Below the pieces are notes generated by a model. That model was not told the DNA's origin and searched no databases. It was given only the letters and a program-made list of their open reading frames with translations. 54,441 nt of DNA, taken from the NCBI GenBank assembly GCA_029259695.1, contig JAJDEQ010000043.1, positions 1 through 54,441 on the forward strand. The letters are read 5' to 3'. Shown here one piece after another: positions 1-9,468 of this stretch. Numbering within the stretch: position 1 is the stretch's first letter; each line of letters opens with the position of its first letter. A program made the translations under genes and the position numbers. Source of the DNA: Planctomycetota bacterium. Lineage in GTDB: Bacteria; Planctomycetota; B15-G4.

Positions 1-1329
1 GGCGAGGGCCGGCAGCCAGACGGCGGCCAGCACGAGCAGCAGGGGCAGGGCGTCGTCGAGGGCGCCCGGCGGTGCGCGGACAACACGTCCATGGCCGGCG
101 GATCGTCGCCTGCGCACCCCGGCCCAGGCGGCGGTCGCGAGGGCGGCGAGGGCGGCCGCGAGCACCGCCGGGGGCGTCTTGTAGACGAAGGCCCGGGGGA
201 AGAAGTCGGAGAAGCCCGCCTCGCTGTAGTGTCCATCGAGGAAGCCTGCGCGTCCCTCGGCGTGCACCGCGACGAAGGCGGCGCCGTACAGGAAGGCCTC
301 GGGCAGGAGTTGCGCGTCGCGCGCGGCGAGGGCGGCTCGGACCACGGGGGACGGATGGTCCTGCACGTGTTCCCAACCTCCGAAGTAGAACGTGGCGCCG
401 TCGGCTCGTTCGTGCGCTTCGAACGCGGCGAAGCGGAAGCCGAAGGCGGCCCACACGGCGAGCACGACCACGGCCACGTGCAGGGCGGCGACGGCGACCA
501 GCAGGGCCGCCTGGGCGCCTCGGCCGTGCACGCTGCGCCCGGGGCCGCGCAGGCGCCACAGCAGCGGGCGTCCGCGCGCGAGCCGCACGGCGAGTGCCAC
601 GGCGGCGATGGGCAACAGCAGCAGTCCCGAGAACTTCGCCAGCACGGCGCACGCCGCGGCGCCGGTGCTCGCCGCGAGGGTGATCGGCGTGACGCGGTGC
701 ATCACGCGCCAGCAGGCGACGGCTGCCAGCGGCAGCGTGCACGCGGCGGCCAGGTCGGAGGTGACCAGCGAACCGTGGGCCAGCAGGCTGGGGCTGAGGG
801 CGGCGACCGAACCCGAGAGCAGGCCCGCCGCGCTGCCGAAGAGCCGCGCCGAGCAGAGCGTGACGAGCATCACCAGCAACGCGCCCAGGGCGGCGATCGC
901 CGTGCGCCCGCCGGCGAGGATGGCGGTCGGCGTGCGTTCCTGGTCCAACAGCAGCGCCTCGCCCAGGGCCCACACGTCGGACCGTTTCCAGGCGTCGGCC
1001 AGCGGGCCGTCCCGCTCGGGCAGGGGCATGTGCTGCCACGCGGCCGGGGCGGCGCCGAGGCGCATGGCCAGGTTGCCGTTCTCCGGCTGGAAGCGGGTCG
1101 CGCCCTCGGCCCACAACGCCAGGCCGCCGGCCAGGTGGCCCGACTCGTCGTACGCGGGGCCGTTGGCGTCGCGGGCCGTCACGGCGAGCACGAGGTAGAG
1201 CGCGCCCAGCGCGGGAGCCAGCCACAGCGCGCTGCGGGGACAACGCACGGGGCTCTCCGGGCCCGCGCCCAGCTCCTCCCGTGGGGCAGGCGCGGCGACA
1301 GGGTCGGTGGCGGGCGGCGGAGCCGTCAT
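1..1329 (-). CDS. GT-C/PMT-like membrane glycosyltransferase (partial, C-terminus outside window)
   Basis: An uninterrupted minus-strand frame runs from ATG at 1329 off the left edge (443 codons, no stop). After a Pro/Ala-rich cytoplasmic N-terminus of about 33 residues comes a hydrophobic segment (ALWLAPALGALYLVLAV). The first loop then carries YDESGHLAGGL, which matches the acidic loop-1 motif of GT-C (ArnT/PMT, GT39/GT83) enzymes. More hydrophobic segments follow, including one around LVMLVTLCSA. The family transfers sugars from polyprenyl-phosphate donors to lipid or protein on the outer face of the cytoplasmic membrane. It is divergent from the TMTC-like gene at 1567. The plus-strand frames across this stretch are Arg/Gly-rich shadows. 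The family call is firm; the acceptor is unknown. Confidence 0.8.
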   Translation of the reverse strand, partial: MTAPPPATDPVAAPAPREELGAGPESPVRCPRSALWLAPALGALYLVLAVTARDANGPAYDESGHLAGGLALWAEGATRFQPENGNLAMRLGAAPAAWQHMPLPERDGPLADAWKRSDVWALGEALLLDQERTPTAILAGGRTAIAALGALLVMLVTLCSARLFGSAAGLLSGSVAALSPSLLAHGSLVTSDLAAACTLPLAAVACWRVMHRVTPITLAASTGAAACAVLAKFSGLLLLPIAAVALAVRLARGRPLLWRLRGPGRSVHGRGAQAALLVAVAALHVAVVVLAVWAAFGFRFAAFEAHERADGATFYFGGWEHVQDHPSPVVRAALAARDAQLLPEAFLYGAAFVAVHAEGRAGFLDGHYSEAGFSDFFPRAFVYKTPPAVLAAALAALATAAWAGVRRRRSAGHGRVVRAPPGALDDALPLLLVLAAVWLPALA

Positions 1330-1377
1330 GACGGTCCTTGTACCAATCCCCCCGGCGCGGCTCCCCTGCGCTCGTGG

Positions 1378-1468
1378 GCAGCCGGCGTGGGCAGCCGGCG
1401 TGTGCAGCCGGCGTGGTCGGCCGCGGGCCGGCCGCGGGTCGGCGGCGGGTCGGCCGCGGGTCGGCCCG
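1378..1468. repeat. short G+C-rich tandem repeats in divergent intergenic region
   Basis: Three copies of GCAGCCGGCGTG start at 1378, 1391 and 1404 (13-nt period). They run into several degenerate copies of CGGCCGCGGGTCGG. The block lies between the divergent starts at 1329 and 1567. Confidence 0.7.
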
Positions 1469-1566
1469 GCGTGGTTCGCCTTGCTGAGCGGTGTGCACCG
1501 CGGCGGCGGCTACCATGGCCGCACCTCCATCTCCCCGCCGATGCGCGGCGCGGACGATCCCGAGCG

Positions 1567-3531
1567 ATGGACGACATGGGCGAGCCAGGCAGTCCGGAGT
1601 TGGGCCACGTCGCCGGAGCCGCAACCGATCCGCAGCGTGCCCCCCGTGCGCTGCCGGCCGAGCGATCCGCGCGTCGCTGGTGGACGGCGTGCGTCGTGAT
1701 CGCGGCGGTGCTGCCGTACCTGAGCGCCTTCGGGAACGAGTTCGTGCGCGACGACCTCGTGATCATCCGTGACAACGAACGCATCCGGTCGTGGGCCGGT
1801 GTGGTCGAGTGCTTCGCCAGCAACTACTGGGGCGATGCCGTCCAGGCCATGCTCTACCGGCCGCTGGTGCTGGCCACCTACGCCGCCAACTACGCCGTGG
1901 GCGGACTCGACACGGCCGGCTACACGGCGGTCAACGTGGCGTTGCACGCGGCCTGCTGCCTCGCGTTGCTGGCGTTGCTGCGTCACGCCGGAGCGTCGGC
2001 GTTCACGTCGGGGGCGGCGGCGGTGCTGTTCGCCGTGCACCCCGTGCACACCGAGTCGGTCACGGGCTTCGTCGGTCGCGCCGACGTGTTGTCGACCTTG
2101 CTGCTGCTGCTGGCGCTGCTGGCGCACCGGCACGCGCAATGCCTGCCTGCCGGGCGCGGCCGCTACGGGGTCCGGATCGGGGCGGCGCTGGCCTTCCTGG
2201 CGGCGTTGCTCAGCAAGGAGAGCGCCATCGCCCTGCTGGGGATCGCCCCGGCGATGGATGTGCTGCTGCCGGTGCGCGCCGCGGGACCGGCCCCCGGGCG
2301 GCCGCCGGGTCGGATCGCGCGCTACGTCCCGCTCGTCGTGGCAGCGGTCGTCTACCTGGGCCTGCGCTACGCGGTGCTGGGGGGGCTGACCCGCGACCCG
2401 GCCGGCATCGATCCGGCGTTCAACCCGCTGGTGCCGGCGCGCGAGACGGCTCTCGGCACGCTGCGCGGCGCGCTGCCGGGGCAGGCCCTGCCCTCGGCCA
2501 TCGCGGTGGTGGGCGAGTACGCCCGGCTGCTGATCTGGCCGGCGCGGCTCTCGGCGGGCTACGCCTTCGAGCAACTCCCGCTGGTGACCGCGCTGTCCGA
2601 CGGGCGCTTCCTGTGGGGCGCGCTGGTCGTGGCGCTGCACCTGCTCGGGGCGTTGGTGCTGGCTCGGCGGGCGGCCTGGGTCGCCTTCGGGCTGGCCCTC
2701 ACGACGATCGCGTTCGCGCCCACGAGCAACATCTTCTTCCCGATCGGGACGTTGTGCGCCGAACGCTTGATGTACCTGCCCAGCGCGGGCTTCGTGATCG
2801 TGTGTGGAGCGGGGTTGGGAGCGCTGGCGAGGCGCGGTGCCGACGGCGTGGCGCTCCGAGCGGCCGTGGCTCTGCTCGCGGTCGTGTCACTGGCCGGCGC
2901 CGTGCGCACGTACGAGCGCAACCACGACTGGCGGGACGGCCGCACGCTCTGGACCAGCGCCGTCCAGGCCGCGCCGCGCAGCTTCAAGAACCACGCCTCG
3001 CTGGGCTTCACCCTGGTGCGCGAGGTCGAGAACCGCGGTGGAGTGGATGCCGACCCGCAGGCACGTCCCATGCTGCGCCGAGCCCTGTTCCACCTCGAGC
3101 ACGCGGCGAGCATCTGGCCCGAACAACTCGACGTGAACCGCGCCATCGCCGCGGTGTGCTGGGCGTTGGATGCCAGTGACCGCCTGCTCCCGGACGTGTA
3201 CGCGCGGCTCGTGCGGTTGGAGCCCGAACCCGCCGAGAGCCATGCGCACTGGGCCGGCGCGTTGCTGGCCTCGGTCGCGCGTGCGACGCCGGCGCAGCGC
3301 ACCGAGCGACTGACCCGGGCGCGTCAGCAGCTCGACACGGCGCTGGAGCTGGACCCCGCCTCCGCGGATGCCCACTACTACGCCGGCGTCCTGTGGCGCG
3401 ATCACCTCGGCGACGCGTTGCGCGGGGCACGACACTGGACCGAGGCGCTGCAACTCGCGCCCGACCACTGGGCGCGCGACCTCATGCGTTCGGCGGTCGG
3501 TGCCCCCGACAGCGCGGAGGCGCCCCGGTGA
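1567..3531 (+). CDS. TMTC-like membrane protein with C-terminal TPR repeats
   Basis: 654 residues from ATG 1567, the first Met followed by plausible protein; upstream codons in this frame are shadow sequence. A cytoplasmic N-terminus of about 40 residues leads to a first membrane span and the loop motif NEFVRDDLVIIRDN, the acidic loop-1 signature of TMTC/PMT-like GT-C proteins. About ten hydrophobic spans follow (residues ~45-455), including HPVHTESVTGFVGRADVLS, which is typical of TMTC proteins. The last ~190 residues are helical, TPR-like repeats (for example LDTALELDPASADAHYYAGVL). Eukaryotic TMTCs O-mannosylate proteins; the bacterial role is unproven. The stop overlaps the next start (GTGA), so it is translationally coupled to the SGNH gene. 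Confidence 0.78.
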   Translation: MDDMGEPGSPELGHVAGAATDPQRAPRALPAERSARRWWTACVVIAAVLPYLSAFGNEFVRDDLVIIRDNERIRSWAGVVECFASNYWGDAVQAMLYRPLVLATYAANYAVGGLDTAGYTAVNVALHAACCLALLALLRHAGASAFTSGAAAVLFAVHPVHTESVTGFVGRADVLSTLLLLLALLAHRHAQCLPAGRGRYGVRIGAALAFLAALLSKESAIALLGIAPAMDVLLPVRAAGPAPGRPPGRIARYVPLVVAAVVYLGLRYAVLGGLTRDPAGIDPAFNPLVPARETALGTLRGALPGQALPSAIAVVGEYARLLIWPARLSAGYAFEQLPLVTALSDGRFLWGALVVALHLLGALVLARRAAWVAFGLALTTIAFAPTSNIFFPIGTLCAERLMYLPSAGFVIVCGAGLGALARRGADGVALRAAVALLAVVSLAGAVRTYERNHDWRDGRTLWTSAVQAAPRSFKNHASLGFTLVREVENRGGVDADPQARPMLRRALFHLEHAASIWPEQLDVNRAIAAVCWALDASDRLLPDVYARLVRLEPEPAESHAHWAGALLASVARATPAQRTERLTRARQQLDTALELDPASADAHYYAGVLWRDHLGDALRGARHWTEALQLAPDHWARDLMRSAVGAPDSAEAPR

Positions 3532-4814
3532 GCGGAGAGCCTGCGACTCCCGAACGCTCTCGCCCGGGCCTCGTGCGGCGCCTGGCCTTCTCCGGCCTGG
3601 TCGCCGTGGCGACGTTCCTCGTCTGTGAACTCGTGCTCAGCGCCGTGCACTCGCGGTGGGGGGCGCGCAGCTATCGCGTGTGCGAGGCCACCGGGACGGT
3701 GCTGCAGTTCGATCCGCGCACGGGCTATCGGCTCGCACCCGATGCGTTCCGGCTGGCACGCATCAGCGGCGGTGAGCTGGAGTTCCTGAGCTCCGTGCAG
3801 GGCAACGCCCAGGGCTGGCCCGACCGGGACGACGCGCCGCCGACCCGAGCGCCCGATGGTCCGCCGCGCGTGCTGGTGCTGGGGGACTCGTTCACCGCCG
3901 GTCTGCACCTGGAGGCGACCTGGCCCGAGCGCGCGGAGGACCTGCTGGCAGAGGCCGAGCGGCCCCTCGACCTGCTCAACACGGCGCAGCACGGCGGTGG
4001 CCTGGGCAACTGGTGGAGCGTGCTCACGCGCATCGTGCGCGCCGAGCACTACGAGCTGGACGGCGTCGTCTTCGCCGTGTGGGGCGACGATCTCGAGCGG
4101 CCCTTTCGCTTCGCCCACTGGAGCTCCGAGACCGGGGCACTGTTCGGGCAGGCACCGGGGTGGCGTCCCGCGGACATCCCGGCGGACGGGAACGCCGCAC
4201 GCGCGCTCATGCGTCGGCACGAGCAGGTCTGGTTGCTGCCGCCCGAATCGTTCGAGGGCGCGCTCGACGGCAGTTGGCGTCCTCCGCGCCGCTGGCGTTG
4301 GTACCTCACGCCGCGGGTGAGTCGGCTCGTCCCCCGGCTCGTGGCGGGGGACGGGGGGCGGGACGGCGCCGCCCCGTGGCTCGCCGCGGGCGAGGACGGT
4401 CCCGCGGCGACCCCGAAGACGGCTCCGGCACCCGGCGCGTCGGCGACCCCGAAGGCGGCTCCCGCACCCGGCGTGCGGGCGACCCTGCCCGGGGGCGCGG
4501 ACCAGCGTTGGCTGCTCGTGCGCGACATGGCGACCTACCTCAAGGCTCATCGGCTGCCCGTGCTCGTGGTGCACATCCCCTCCCGCGAGCTGCTGCTGTT
4601 CGGGACCCCGGCCGACGACTCGCGCACGGCGGCCCGGCGTTTCGCCGAACGCCTGGGCGCGGAGTTCGTCGACGGCCTGGAGGCCTTCGCCGACCTGGAT
4701 CGCGCCGCGGTGCGCCGACACTGGCTCGAGCTCGACGTGCACTGGAACCAGCGGGGTTCGGATCGCTTCGCGCGCTGGTTCGCTCCGCGCATGAGTGCCT
4801 GGCTCGGGCGTTGA
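3528..4814 (+). CDS. SGNH/GDSL-type hydrolase, membrane-anchored
   Basis: 428 residues from GTG 3528, which overlaps the preceding stop by 3 nt; the longer frame upstream lies inside the preceding gene. One N-terminal transmembrane segment (residues ~20-40) is followed by an extracytoplasmic domain. Block I of SGNH hydrolases is [11 protein letters not shown] (Ser near residue 120) and the C-terminal block V is LDVHWNQRG (Asp/His near 402-404). The overall layout recalls AlgX/DltD-like SGNH proteins that add or remove acetyl groups on polysaccharides. A Pro/Ala-rich insert around residues 294-318 is encoded by a 36-nt direct repeat. Beside glycan-assembly genes, a role in polymer O-acylation or deacylation is a reasonable inference. 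Confidence 0.72.
   Translation: MSGEPATPERSRPGLVRRLAFSGLVAVATFLVCELVLSAVHSRWGARSYRVCEATGTVLQFDPRTGYRLAPDAFRLARISGGELEFLSSVQGNAQGWPDRDDAPPTRAPDGPPRVLVLGDSFTAGLHLEATWPERAEDLLAEAERPLDLLNTAQHGGGLGNWWSVLTRIVRAEHYELDGVVFAVWGDDLERPFRFAHWSSETGALFGQAPGWRPADIPADGNAARALMRRHEQVWLLPPESFEGALDGSWRPPRRWRWYLTPRVSRLVPRLVAGDGGRDGAAPWLAAGEDGPAATPKTAPAPGASATPKAAPAPGVRATLPGGADQRWLLVRDMATYLKAHRLPVLVVHIPSRELLLFGTPADDSRTAARRFAERLGAEFVDGLEAFADLDRAAVRRHWLELDVHWNQRGSDRFARWFAPRMSAWLGR
4407..4485 (+). repeat. 36-nt in-frame direct repeat inside the SGNH hydrolase gene
   Basis: Copies begin at 4407, 4443 and 4479 (last one partial). Each encodes a 12-residue unit of the type [12 protein letters not shown]. The repeat makes a flexible Pro/Ala linker inside the hydrolase domain. 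Confidence 0.8.
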
Positions 4815-4829
4815 GGGGCGCGCCGCCCC
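4815..4829 (+). terminator. short G+C hairpin after SGNH hydrolase gene
   Basis: GGGGCG / CGCCCC arms with a 3-nt loop begin directly after the stop codon. There is no T-run, so intrinsic termination is uncertain. Confidence 0.4.
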
Positions 4830-4925
4830 GGGTGGGAAGCGGCGCGATGTGCACGGAATGGTGTGCCGGAACCGGCGTGTCTTCCCGCTAGACTCGTTGC
4901 GACGAGTCGTGCTTCGGCAGCACGC

Positions 4926-4930
4926 GGAGG
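4926..4930 (+). promoter_or_regulatory. Shine-Dalgarno GGAGG deciding a TTG start for pgi
   Basis: GGAGG lies 8 nt before TTG at 4939. This fixes the start of pgi inside a longer open frame that has no family similarity upstream. Confidence 0.7.
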
Positions 4931-4938
4931 ATGATCGC

Positions 4939-6612
4939 TTGAAGCAACCCGACAGCACGTCGGTCGCGGCGCCACTGACCGAGCGCCCCGAGTGGCAGGC
5001 GCTGGTGGCGCACGGCAGCAGCGTCGGTGGACTCCACTTGCGCGAGCTGTTCGCCGCTGATCCCCAGCGGGGCGAACGACTGACCCTCGAGGCGGCCGGG
5101 CTGTACCTGGACTACTCCAAGAACCGGGTCACGGACGAGACCCTGGAGCTGCTGTTCGCCGTGGCCCGCGCGGCCGGGCTGCGCGAGCGCACCGACGCCA
5201 TGTTCGCCGGCGAGCGCATCAACGTGACCGAGGATCGCTCGGTGCTGCACGTTGCGCTGCGTGCGCCGCGCACCGCACGCCTCGTCGTCGACGGTCACGA
5301 TCTGATCCCCGAGGTCCACGCCGTGCTCGATCGCATGGCCGCATTCACCGAGCAGGTGCGCAGCGGGGCGTGGAAGGGACACACGGGGCGCCCGGTGCGT
5401 GCCGTGGTGAACATCGGCATCGGCGGGTCGGACCTCGGGCCGGCCATGGCCTACACCGCCCTGCGGCACGTGTCGAGCCGGGACCTCGCCGTGCGTTTCG
5501 TGTCCAACGTCGACGGCACCGACTTCGCCGAGGCCGTGCGTGATCTCGATCCGGCCGAGACGCTGTTCGTGGTCTGTTCCAAGACCTTCACCACGCTCGA
5601 GACGCTGGCCAACGCGAAGGCCGCGCGAGACTGGTGCGTGGGCGCGCTCGGCGACGAGGCAGCGGTCGCCCGTCACTTCGTGGCCGTCTCGACCAACGCC
5701 GAGGCCGTGTCGGCCTTCGGGATCGACACGGCGAACATGTTCGCCTTCTGGGATTGGGTCGGTGGGCGTTACTCGTACACGTCGGCCATCGGCCTCTCGC
5801 TCATGCTGGGCATCGGCCACCAGGCCTTCGCCCGGATGCTCGCCGGCTTCCACGCCATGGACGAGCACTTCCGCACGGCGCCGTTCGAACGCAACATGCC
5901 CGTGTTGCTGGCGTTGATCGGGGTCTGGAACAACAACGTGCTCGGCGCCGACACCCACGCCGTGCTGCCGTACGACCAGTACCTGGAACGCTTCGCGGAC
6001 TACCTGCAGCAGCTGGACATGGAGAGCAACGGCAAGCGCGTGGGGCTGGATGGACGCCCGGTCGCACACCAGACCGGGCCGGTCATCTGGGGGCAGCCGG
6101 GCACCAACGGCCAGCACGCCTTCTACCAGCTCATGCACCAGGGCACGAAGTTGGTGCCCTGCGACTTCATCGGCTTCTGTCGCAGCCTGAACCCGCTCGG
6201 CCGTCAGCACGACCTGCTGATGGCGAACTTCTTCGCCCAGGCCGAGGCGCTGGCGTTCGGCAAGACGGCGGACGAGGTGGCCGCCGAAGGCGTCCCGGCC
6301 GAACTCGTCGGCCATCGCACCTTCGAGGGCAACCGTCCCTCCAACACGATCATGGCGGACCAACTCGACCCGGGGGTGCTGGGTGTGTTGGTCGCGCTGT
6401 ACGAGCACAAGGTCTTCGTGCAGGGCGTCGTCTGGCAGGTGAACTCGTTCGACCAGTGGGGTGTGGAGCTGGGCAAGCTGCTGGCCGGGCGCATCGCACC
6501 GGAACTCGAGGCTCCCGAGGAGCCGTCCCTCGCTCACGACAGCTCGACCAACGCGCTCATCCGTCGCTATCGCGCGCGCCGCGCCCAGGTGACGCCCGGG
6601 TCTCCGGGGTGA
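4939..6612 (+). CDS. pgi: glucose-6-phosphate isomerase
   Basis: Interconverts glucose-6-phosphate and fructose-6-phosphate in the cytoplasm, feeding glycolysis and nucleotide-sugar synthesis. 557 residues from TTG 4939, close to the usual ~550. Family signatures are present: [13 protein letters not shown] (substrate phosphate-binding region), the [10 protein letters not shown] region, the QLDMESNGK active-site Glu region, [19 protein letters not shown], and the C-terminal [15 protein letters not shown] signature with its Lys. The gene sits between the SGNH hydrolase and the flippase on the same strand, with the stop 1 nt before the flippase ATG. Its location next to polysaccharide genes suggests it supplies hexose phosphates for the polymer. 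Confidence 0.97.
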   Translation: MKQPDSTSVAAPLTERPEWQALVAHGSSVGGLHLRELFAADPQRGERLTLEAAGLYLDYSKNRVTDETLELLFAVARAAGLRERTDAMFAGERINVTEDRSVLHVALRAPRTARLVVDGHDLIPEVHAVLDRMAAFTEQVRSGAWKGHTGRPVRAVVNIGIGGSDLGPAMAYTALRHVSSRDLAVRFVSNVDGTDFAEAVRDLDPAETLFVVCSKTFTTLETLANAKAARDWCVGALGDEAAVARHFVAVSTNAEAVSAFGIDTANMFAFWDWVGGRYSYTSAIGLSLMLGIGHQAFARMLAGFHAMDEHFRTAPFERNMPVLLALIGVWNNNVLGADTHAVLPYDQYLERFADYLQQLDMESNGKRVGLDGRPVAHQTGPVIWGQPGTNGQHAFYQLMHQGTKLVPCDFIGFCRSLNPLGRQHDLLMANFFAQAEALAFGKTADEVAAEGVPAELVGHRTFEGNRPSNTIMADQLDPGVLGVLVALYEHKVFVQGVVWQVNSFDQWGVELGKLLAGRIAPELEAPEEPSLAHDSSTNALIRRYRARRAQVTPGSPG

Positions 6613-6613
6613 G

Positions 6614-7987
6614 ATGACGGGCACCAGCTCGCAACTCGAAGCCACGTCCCGGGCCGAGACCGGCAGCGGCGGGCGATCGCTCAAGCGCCTGGCGGTGACG
6701 GGGTCGGCCTGGACCATCGGCGGCTACGGCGTGGCCATGGCGCTGCGCCTGGCGTCGAACCTGCTGGTGACGCGTCTGCTGTTCCCCGAGGCGTTCGGGT
6801 ACATGGTGATCGTGAACGTCGTCATGATCGGGCTGGAGATGTTCTCCGACATCGGCGTGAAGACGAGCATCGTGCAGAGTCCCCGGGGGGAGGACCCGGT
6901 CTTCCTGGACACGGCCTGGACCGTGCAGGTGTTGCGCGGGTTGGCCCTGTGGGCCGTCGCGTGTCTCATCGGCTGGCCGGTGGCGGCCTTCTATGACGAG
7001 ATGCCGCTGCTCGTGTGGTTGATCCCGGTGGCCGGCTTCAACGCCGTCATCGCCGGCCTGCAGTCGACCACACTGCACACCCTGCACCGACAGATGGAGG
7101 TGCGCCGGCTCACGATCTTCGAGTGGCGCGTGCAGCTCGCCGGCGTCGTGGTGATGGTCGTCTGGGCGCTCGTGGCGCCGTCGGTCTGGGCACTCGTGGC
7201 CGGTGGCCTGGCGGCCAATGTGTACAAGACCGCCATGAGTCACGCGGTCCTGGGCGGACGCCGGAACCGCTTCGCCTGGGAACGCGAGTCGTGGGTCGAA
7301 CTCTATCGCTTCGGGCGTTGGGTCTTCCTCAGCACGGCGTTCACCTTCCTGGCGATCCAGAGTGACAAGCTCGTGCTGGGCGACCTGTTGTCGACGGGCC
7401 AACTGGGCATCTACGGCCTGGCGGTGTTCCTGACCGAGGCGGTGTCGCAGCTCATGGACCAGATGGGCAACCGCATCATGTTGCCCACCTTCAGTCGCGT
7501 GCAGCGGCATGAACCGGAGCGCCTGCGCGAGGTCTACGACAAGGTGCGTGCGCGCCTGGACCCGCCCGCGTTGATCGGCGTGGGGCTGCTGGTGGCCGGT
7601 GGCAGCGTGTTGATCGAGACGCTGTGGGACGAACGTTGGTGGGCCGCGGGCTGGATGGTGCAACTGCTCGCGGTGCGGCTCGCGTTGCACTACACGCTGC
7701 CCTTCGCCTGGGCTGCGCAGGCTGCTCGCGGAGAGTTGCGCTACTGGCTCTACGGGAACATCGGCCGCTCGATCTGGCTGTGGGTCGGGCTCCCGCTCGC
7801 GTGGACGTTGGGGGGCCTGGAGCCGACGCTGTGGATCGTGGCGCTGGCCGCCTTGCCGCCGCTGGTGGCCTGCTGGATCCGCATGGCTCACTACGGCTTG
7901 CTGTCGCTGCGCCGGGAACTCCTGGCCCTGGTCTGGTTGGGCGTCGGCCTGGGGCTGGGGAAGCTGGGGGTCGCGGCCCTCGGCTGA
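6614..7987 (+). CDS. oligosaccharide flippase (Wzx-like, MOP superfamily)
   Basis: 457 residues with about 12 predicted membrane spans. The N-terminus SAWTIGGYGVAMALRLASNL followed by LFPEAFGYMVIVNVVMIGLE is typical of the polysaccharide_synt family within the MOP exporter superfamily. The protein would flip undecaprenyl-diphosphate-linked oligosaccharide repeat units to the periplasmic face. ATG 6614 follows the pgi stop by one base, so co-translation is likely. It converges with the glycosyltransferase operon on the other strand and is the only flippase in this polysaccharide locus. Confidence 0.88.
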   Translation: MTGTSSQLEATSRAETGSGGRSLKRLAVTGSAWTIGGYGVAMALRLASNLLVTRLLFPEAFGYMVIVNVVMIGLEMFSDIGVKTSIVQSPRGEDPVFLDTAWTVQVLRGLALWAVACLIGWPVAAFYDEMPLLVWLIPVAGFNAVIAGLQSTTLHTLHRQMEVRRLTIFEWRVQLAGVVVMVVWALVAPSVWALVAGGLAANVYKTAMSHAVLGGRRNRFAWERESWVELYRFGRWVFLSTAFTFLAIQSDKLVLGDLLSTGQLGIYGLAVFLTEAVSQLMDQMGNRIMLPTFSRVQRHEPERLREVYDKVRARLDPPALIGVGLLVAGGSVLIETLWDERWWAAGWMVQLLAVRLALHYTLPFAWAAQAARGELRYWLYGNIGRSIWLWVGLPLAWTLGGLEPTLWIVALAALPPLVACWIRMAHYGLLSLRRELLALVWLGVGLGLGKLGVAALG

Positions 7988-8014
7988 GCGCCCCGGCGAC
8001 GCTCCGCACGGGCT

Positions 8015-8197
8015 GCTAGCCCGGACTTCTCACCAGCTCCTGCTGCGGACGCGCCTGGCGCTGCAGGGCCGCGTCGATCGACACTTTCGGTGCTCGACGG
8101 GGTGTCACCCCGCCTCCGCGCCGAGAGCGACGATGCTCCTTGCCCTCCAGCACCAGTCGCACCCTCGCGACGAAGCTGGTGAGAAGTCCGGGCTAGC
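8015..8197. repeat. 183-bp element bounded by perfect 23-bp inverted repeats and CTAG ends
   Basis: The left arm (8015-8037) reads GCTAGCCCGGACTTCTCACC plus AGC, and its exact reverse complement is at 8175-8197. The 137-nt interior holds a further palindrome (CGGGGTGTCACCCCG, 8098-8112) and no gene. Each end carries CTAG, which could be a 4-bp target duplication. The layout fits a miniature inverted-repeat element or a structured bidirectional terminator between convergent genes. The right end supplies the TAG stop of the glycosyltransferase at 8193. Confidence 0.6.
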
Positions 8198-9446
8198 TCT
8201 CGGCGAACAGTCTGCGCACGAGTTCGGCGCGGGTGCGGTGCGTCGCTTCGAGCGTCCGGTCGCGCGCCAGGGCGAGTCCCCGTTCGGCGCAGGCAGCCAG
8301 GTTCTCGGGCTGCGCGTGGGCGGCGAGCAACTGCTCGGTGAGCGCGTCCACGTCCCCGGTCGGTACGAGCAGGGCGGCGCCGTGCTGTTCGACCATGGGG
8401 TCGGTGCCCGGGTTGCGGTAGCTGATCAGCGGCAGGCCGCGGGCCATGCTGAGCAGCACGTTGCGACTGATCTCGGCGGTCAGGTTCGTGATCACGAAGA
8501 CGTGTGCCCGATCCCAGTGGGCGAACAGCTCGTCGCCGTAGGGAATCGACCCGTGGAAGTGCACGCGTCCGTCGAGCCCGAGGGAGTGGGCCAGGGCTTC
8601 GAATGCGCCGCGATCGGCGCCCTCGCCCATGATGTCGAAGGCCAGGTCGGCACCGCGCTCGATGGCTGCCGCCATGGCCCGCAGCACCTGGTCGGTGCCC
8701 TTGATCTCGACCTGGCGCCCCGCCGCGACGAGGCGCAGCGGGCCGTTGCGGGAGACGAGCCGGCGGTTGCGCTCGGCCAGTTCGGCGTCGCTCACCAGGA
8801 TCGAGTCGGTCACGAAGGAACGATCGAAGAGATGGCAGCGCTCGTCCCAGGCGGAACGGTAGCGCTCCATCGACGACGTGTTGTGTGAGAACACGAGGTC
8901 GGCCTCCGCGGTGGCCCGGGCGAAGAAGGCGTCCGTCCGGCGCACGAGGCGCCACTTGAGGAAGCGCCTGACCGCGTTGCGTTCGTCGTTGGCGTGCAGC
9001 TCCATGCGCGGCATGGGGTCGGCGCCGTCGAAGACCCAGATGCGGCGTGCGCCCGAGGCGGCGGCCAGGGGCCAGACCAGCCGTCCCAGGGGCACCGGGT
9101 GCCCACCGTAGTCGGCCTGCACCACGTCGGCAGGTTGCACGCCGGCGCGCAGGCGGCGAATCGTCTCGCCGCGCCGAGCGATGAACTGCCGCATCGAGAG
9201 GAACGGCGGCAGCGGCAGGTACTCGAAGCCCTCGTCGGTCAGGTCGATCTCCACCTCGTCGAAGCTGCCGCTCTGCCCGGGGGGGAGCGGGTCGAACAAG
9301 GGTGTGGCCACGACGAGGTCGGCGCCGATGTCGGCCAGGGCGCGCCGCTGGGCGCGCAGGTCCGTCAACCACATCGACCCCACCAGGAAACGGCCTGGCC
9401 TGGAGCCGCGCCCGAAGGGCACGTGGTTCACGAGCAGGTAGCGCAT
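8193..9446 (-). CDS. glycosyltransferase, GT4-like
   Basis: 417 residues from ATG 9446. It has two Rossmann-like halves of the GT-B fold. The N-terminal half starts MRYLLVNHVPFGRG; the C-terminal donor-binding half contains LVAAGRQVEIKGTDQVLRAM and FDIMGEGADRG. The usual EX7E site is replaced by a degenerate stretch around ITNLTAEISRNVLLSMARGLP. It is expected to transfer a nucleotide-sugar residue to the lipid-linked intermediate at the cytoplasmic membrane face. It is the last gene of a minus-strand run (sugar-phosphate transferase, WecG-like, this gene) and begins 22 nt after the WecG-like stop. Sugar and linkage cannot be read from the sequence. Confidence 0.82.
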   Translation of the reverse strand: MRYLLVNHVPFGRGSRPGRFLVGSMWLTDLRAQRRALADIGADLVVATPLFDPLPPGQSGSFDEVEIDLTDEGFEYLPLPPFLSMRQFIARRGETIRRLRAGVQPADVVQADYGGHPVPLGRLVWPLAAASGARRIWVFDGADPMPRMELHANDERNAVRRFLKWRLVRRTDAFFARATAEADLVFSHNTSSMERYRSAWDERCHLFDRSFVTDSILVSDAELAERNRRLVSRNGPLRLVAAGRQVEIKGTDQVLRAMAAAIERGADLAFDIMGEGADRGAFEALAHSLGLDGRVHFHGSIPYGDELFAHWDRAHVFVITNLTAEISRNVLLSMARGLPLISYRNPGTDPMVEQHGAALLVPTGDVDALTEQLLAAHAQPENLAACAERGLALARDRTLEATHRTRAELVRRLFAES

Positions 9447-9468
9447 CGGCGTGACGCGGCCTCGGCGA

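Noticed and set aside
91..1566. Long plus-strand open frame preceding the TMTC-like gene
   Set aside because: Its sequence is Gly/Arg/Gln-rich without family motifs, and it is the shadow of the minus-strand GT-C gene, whose motifs are clear.
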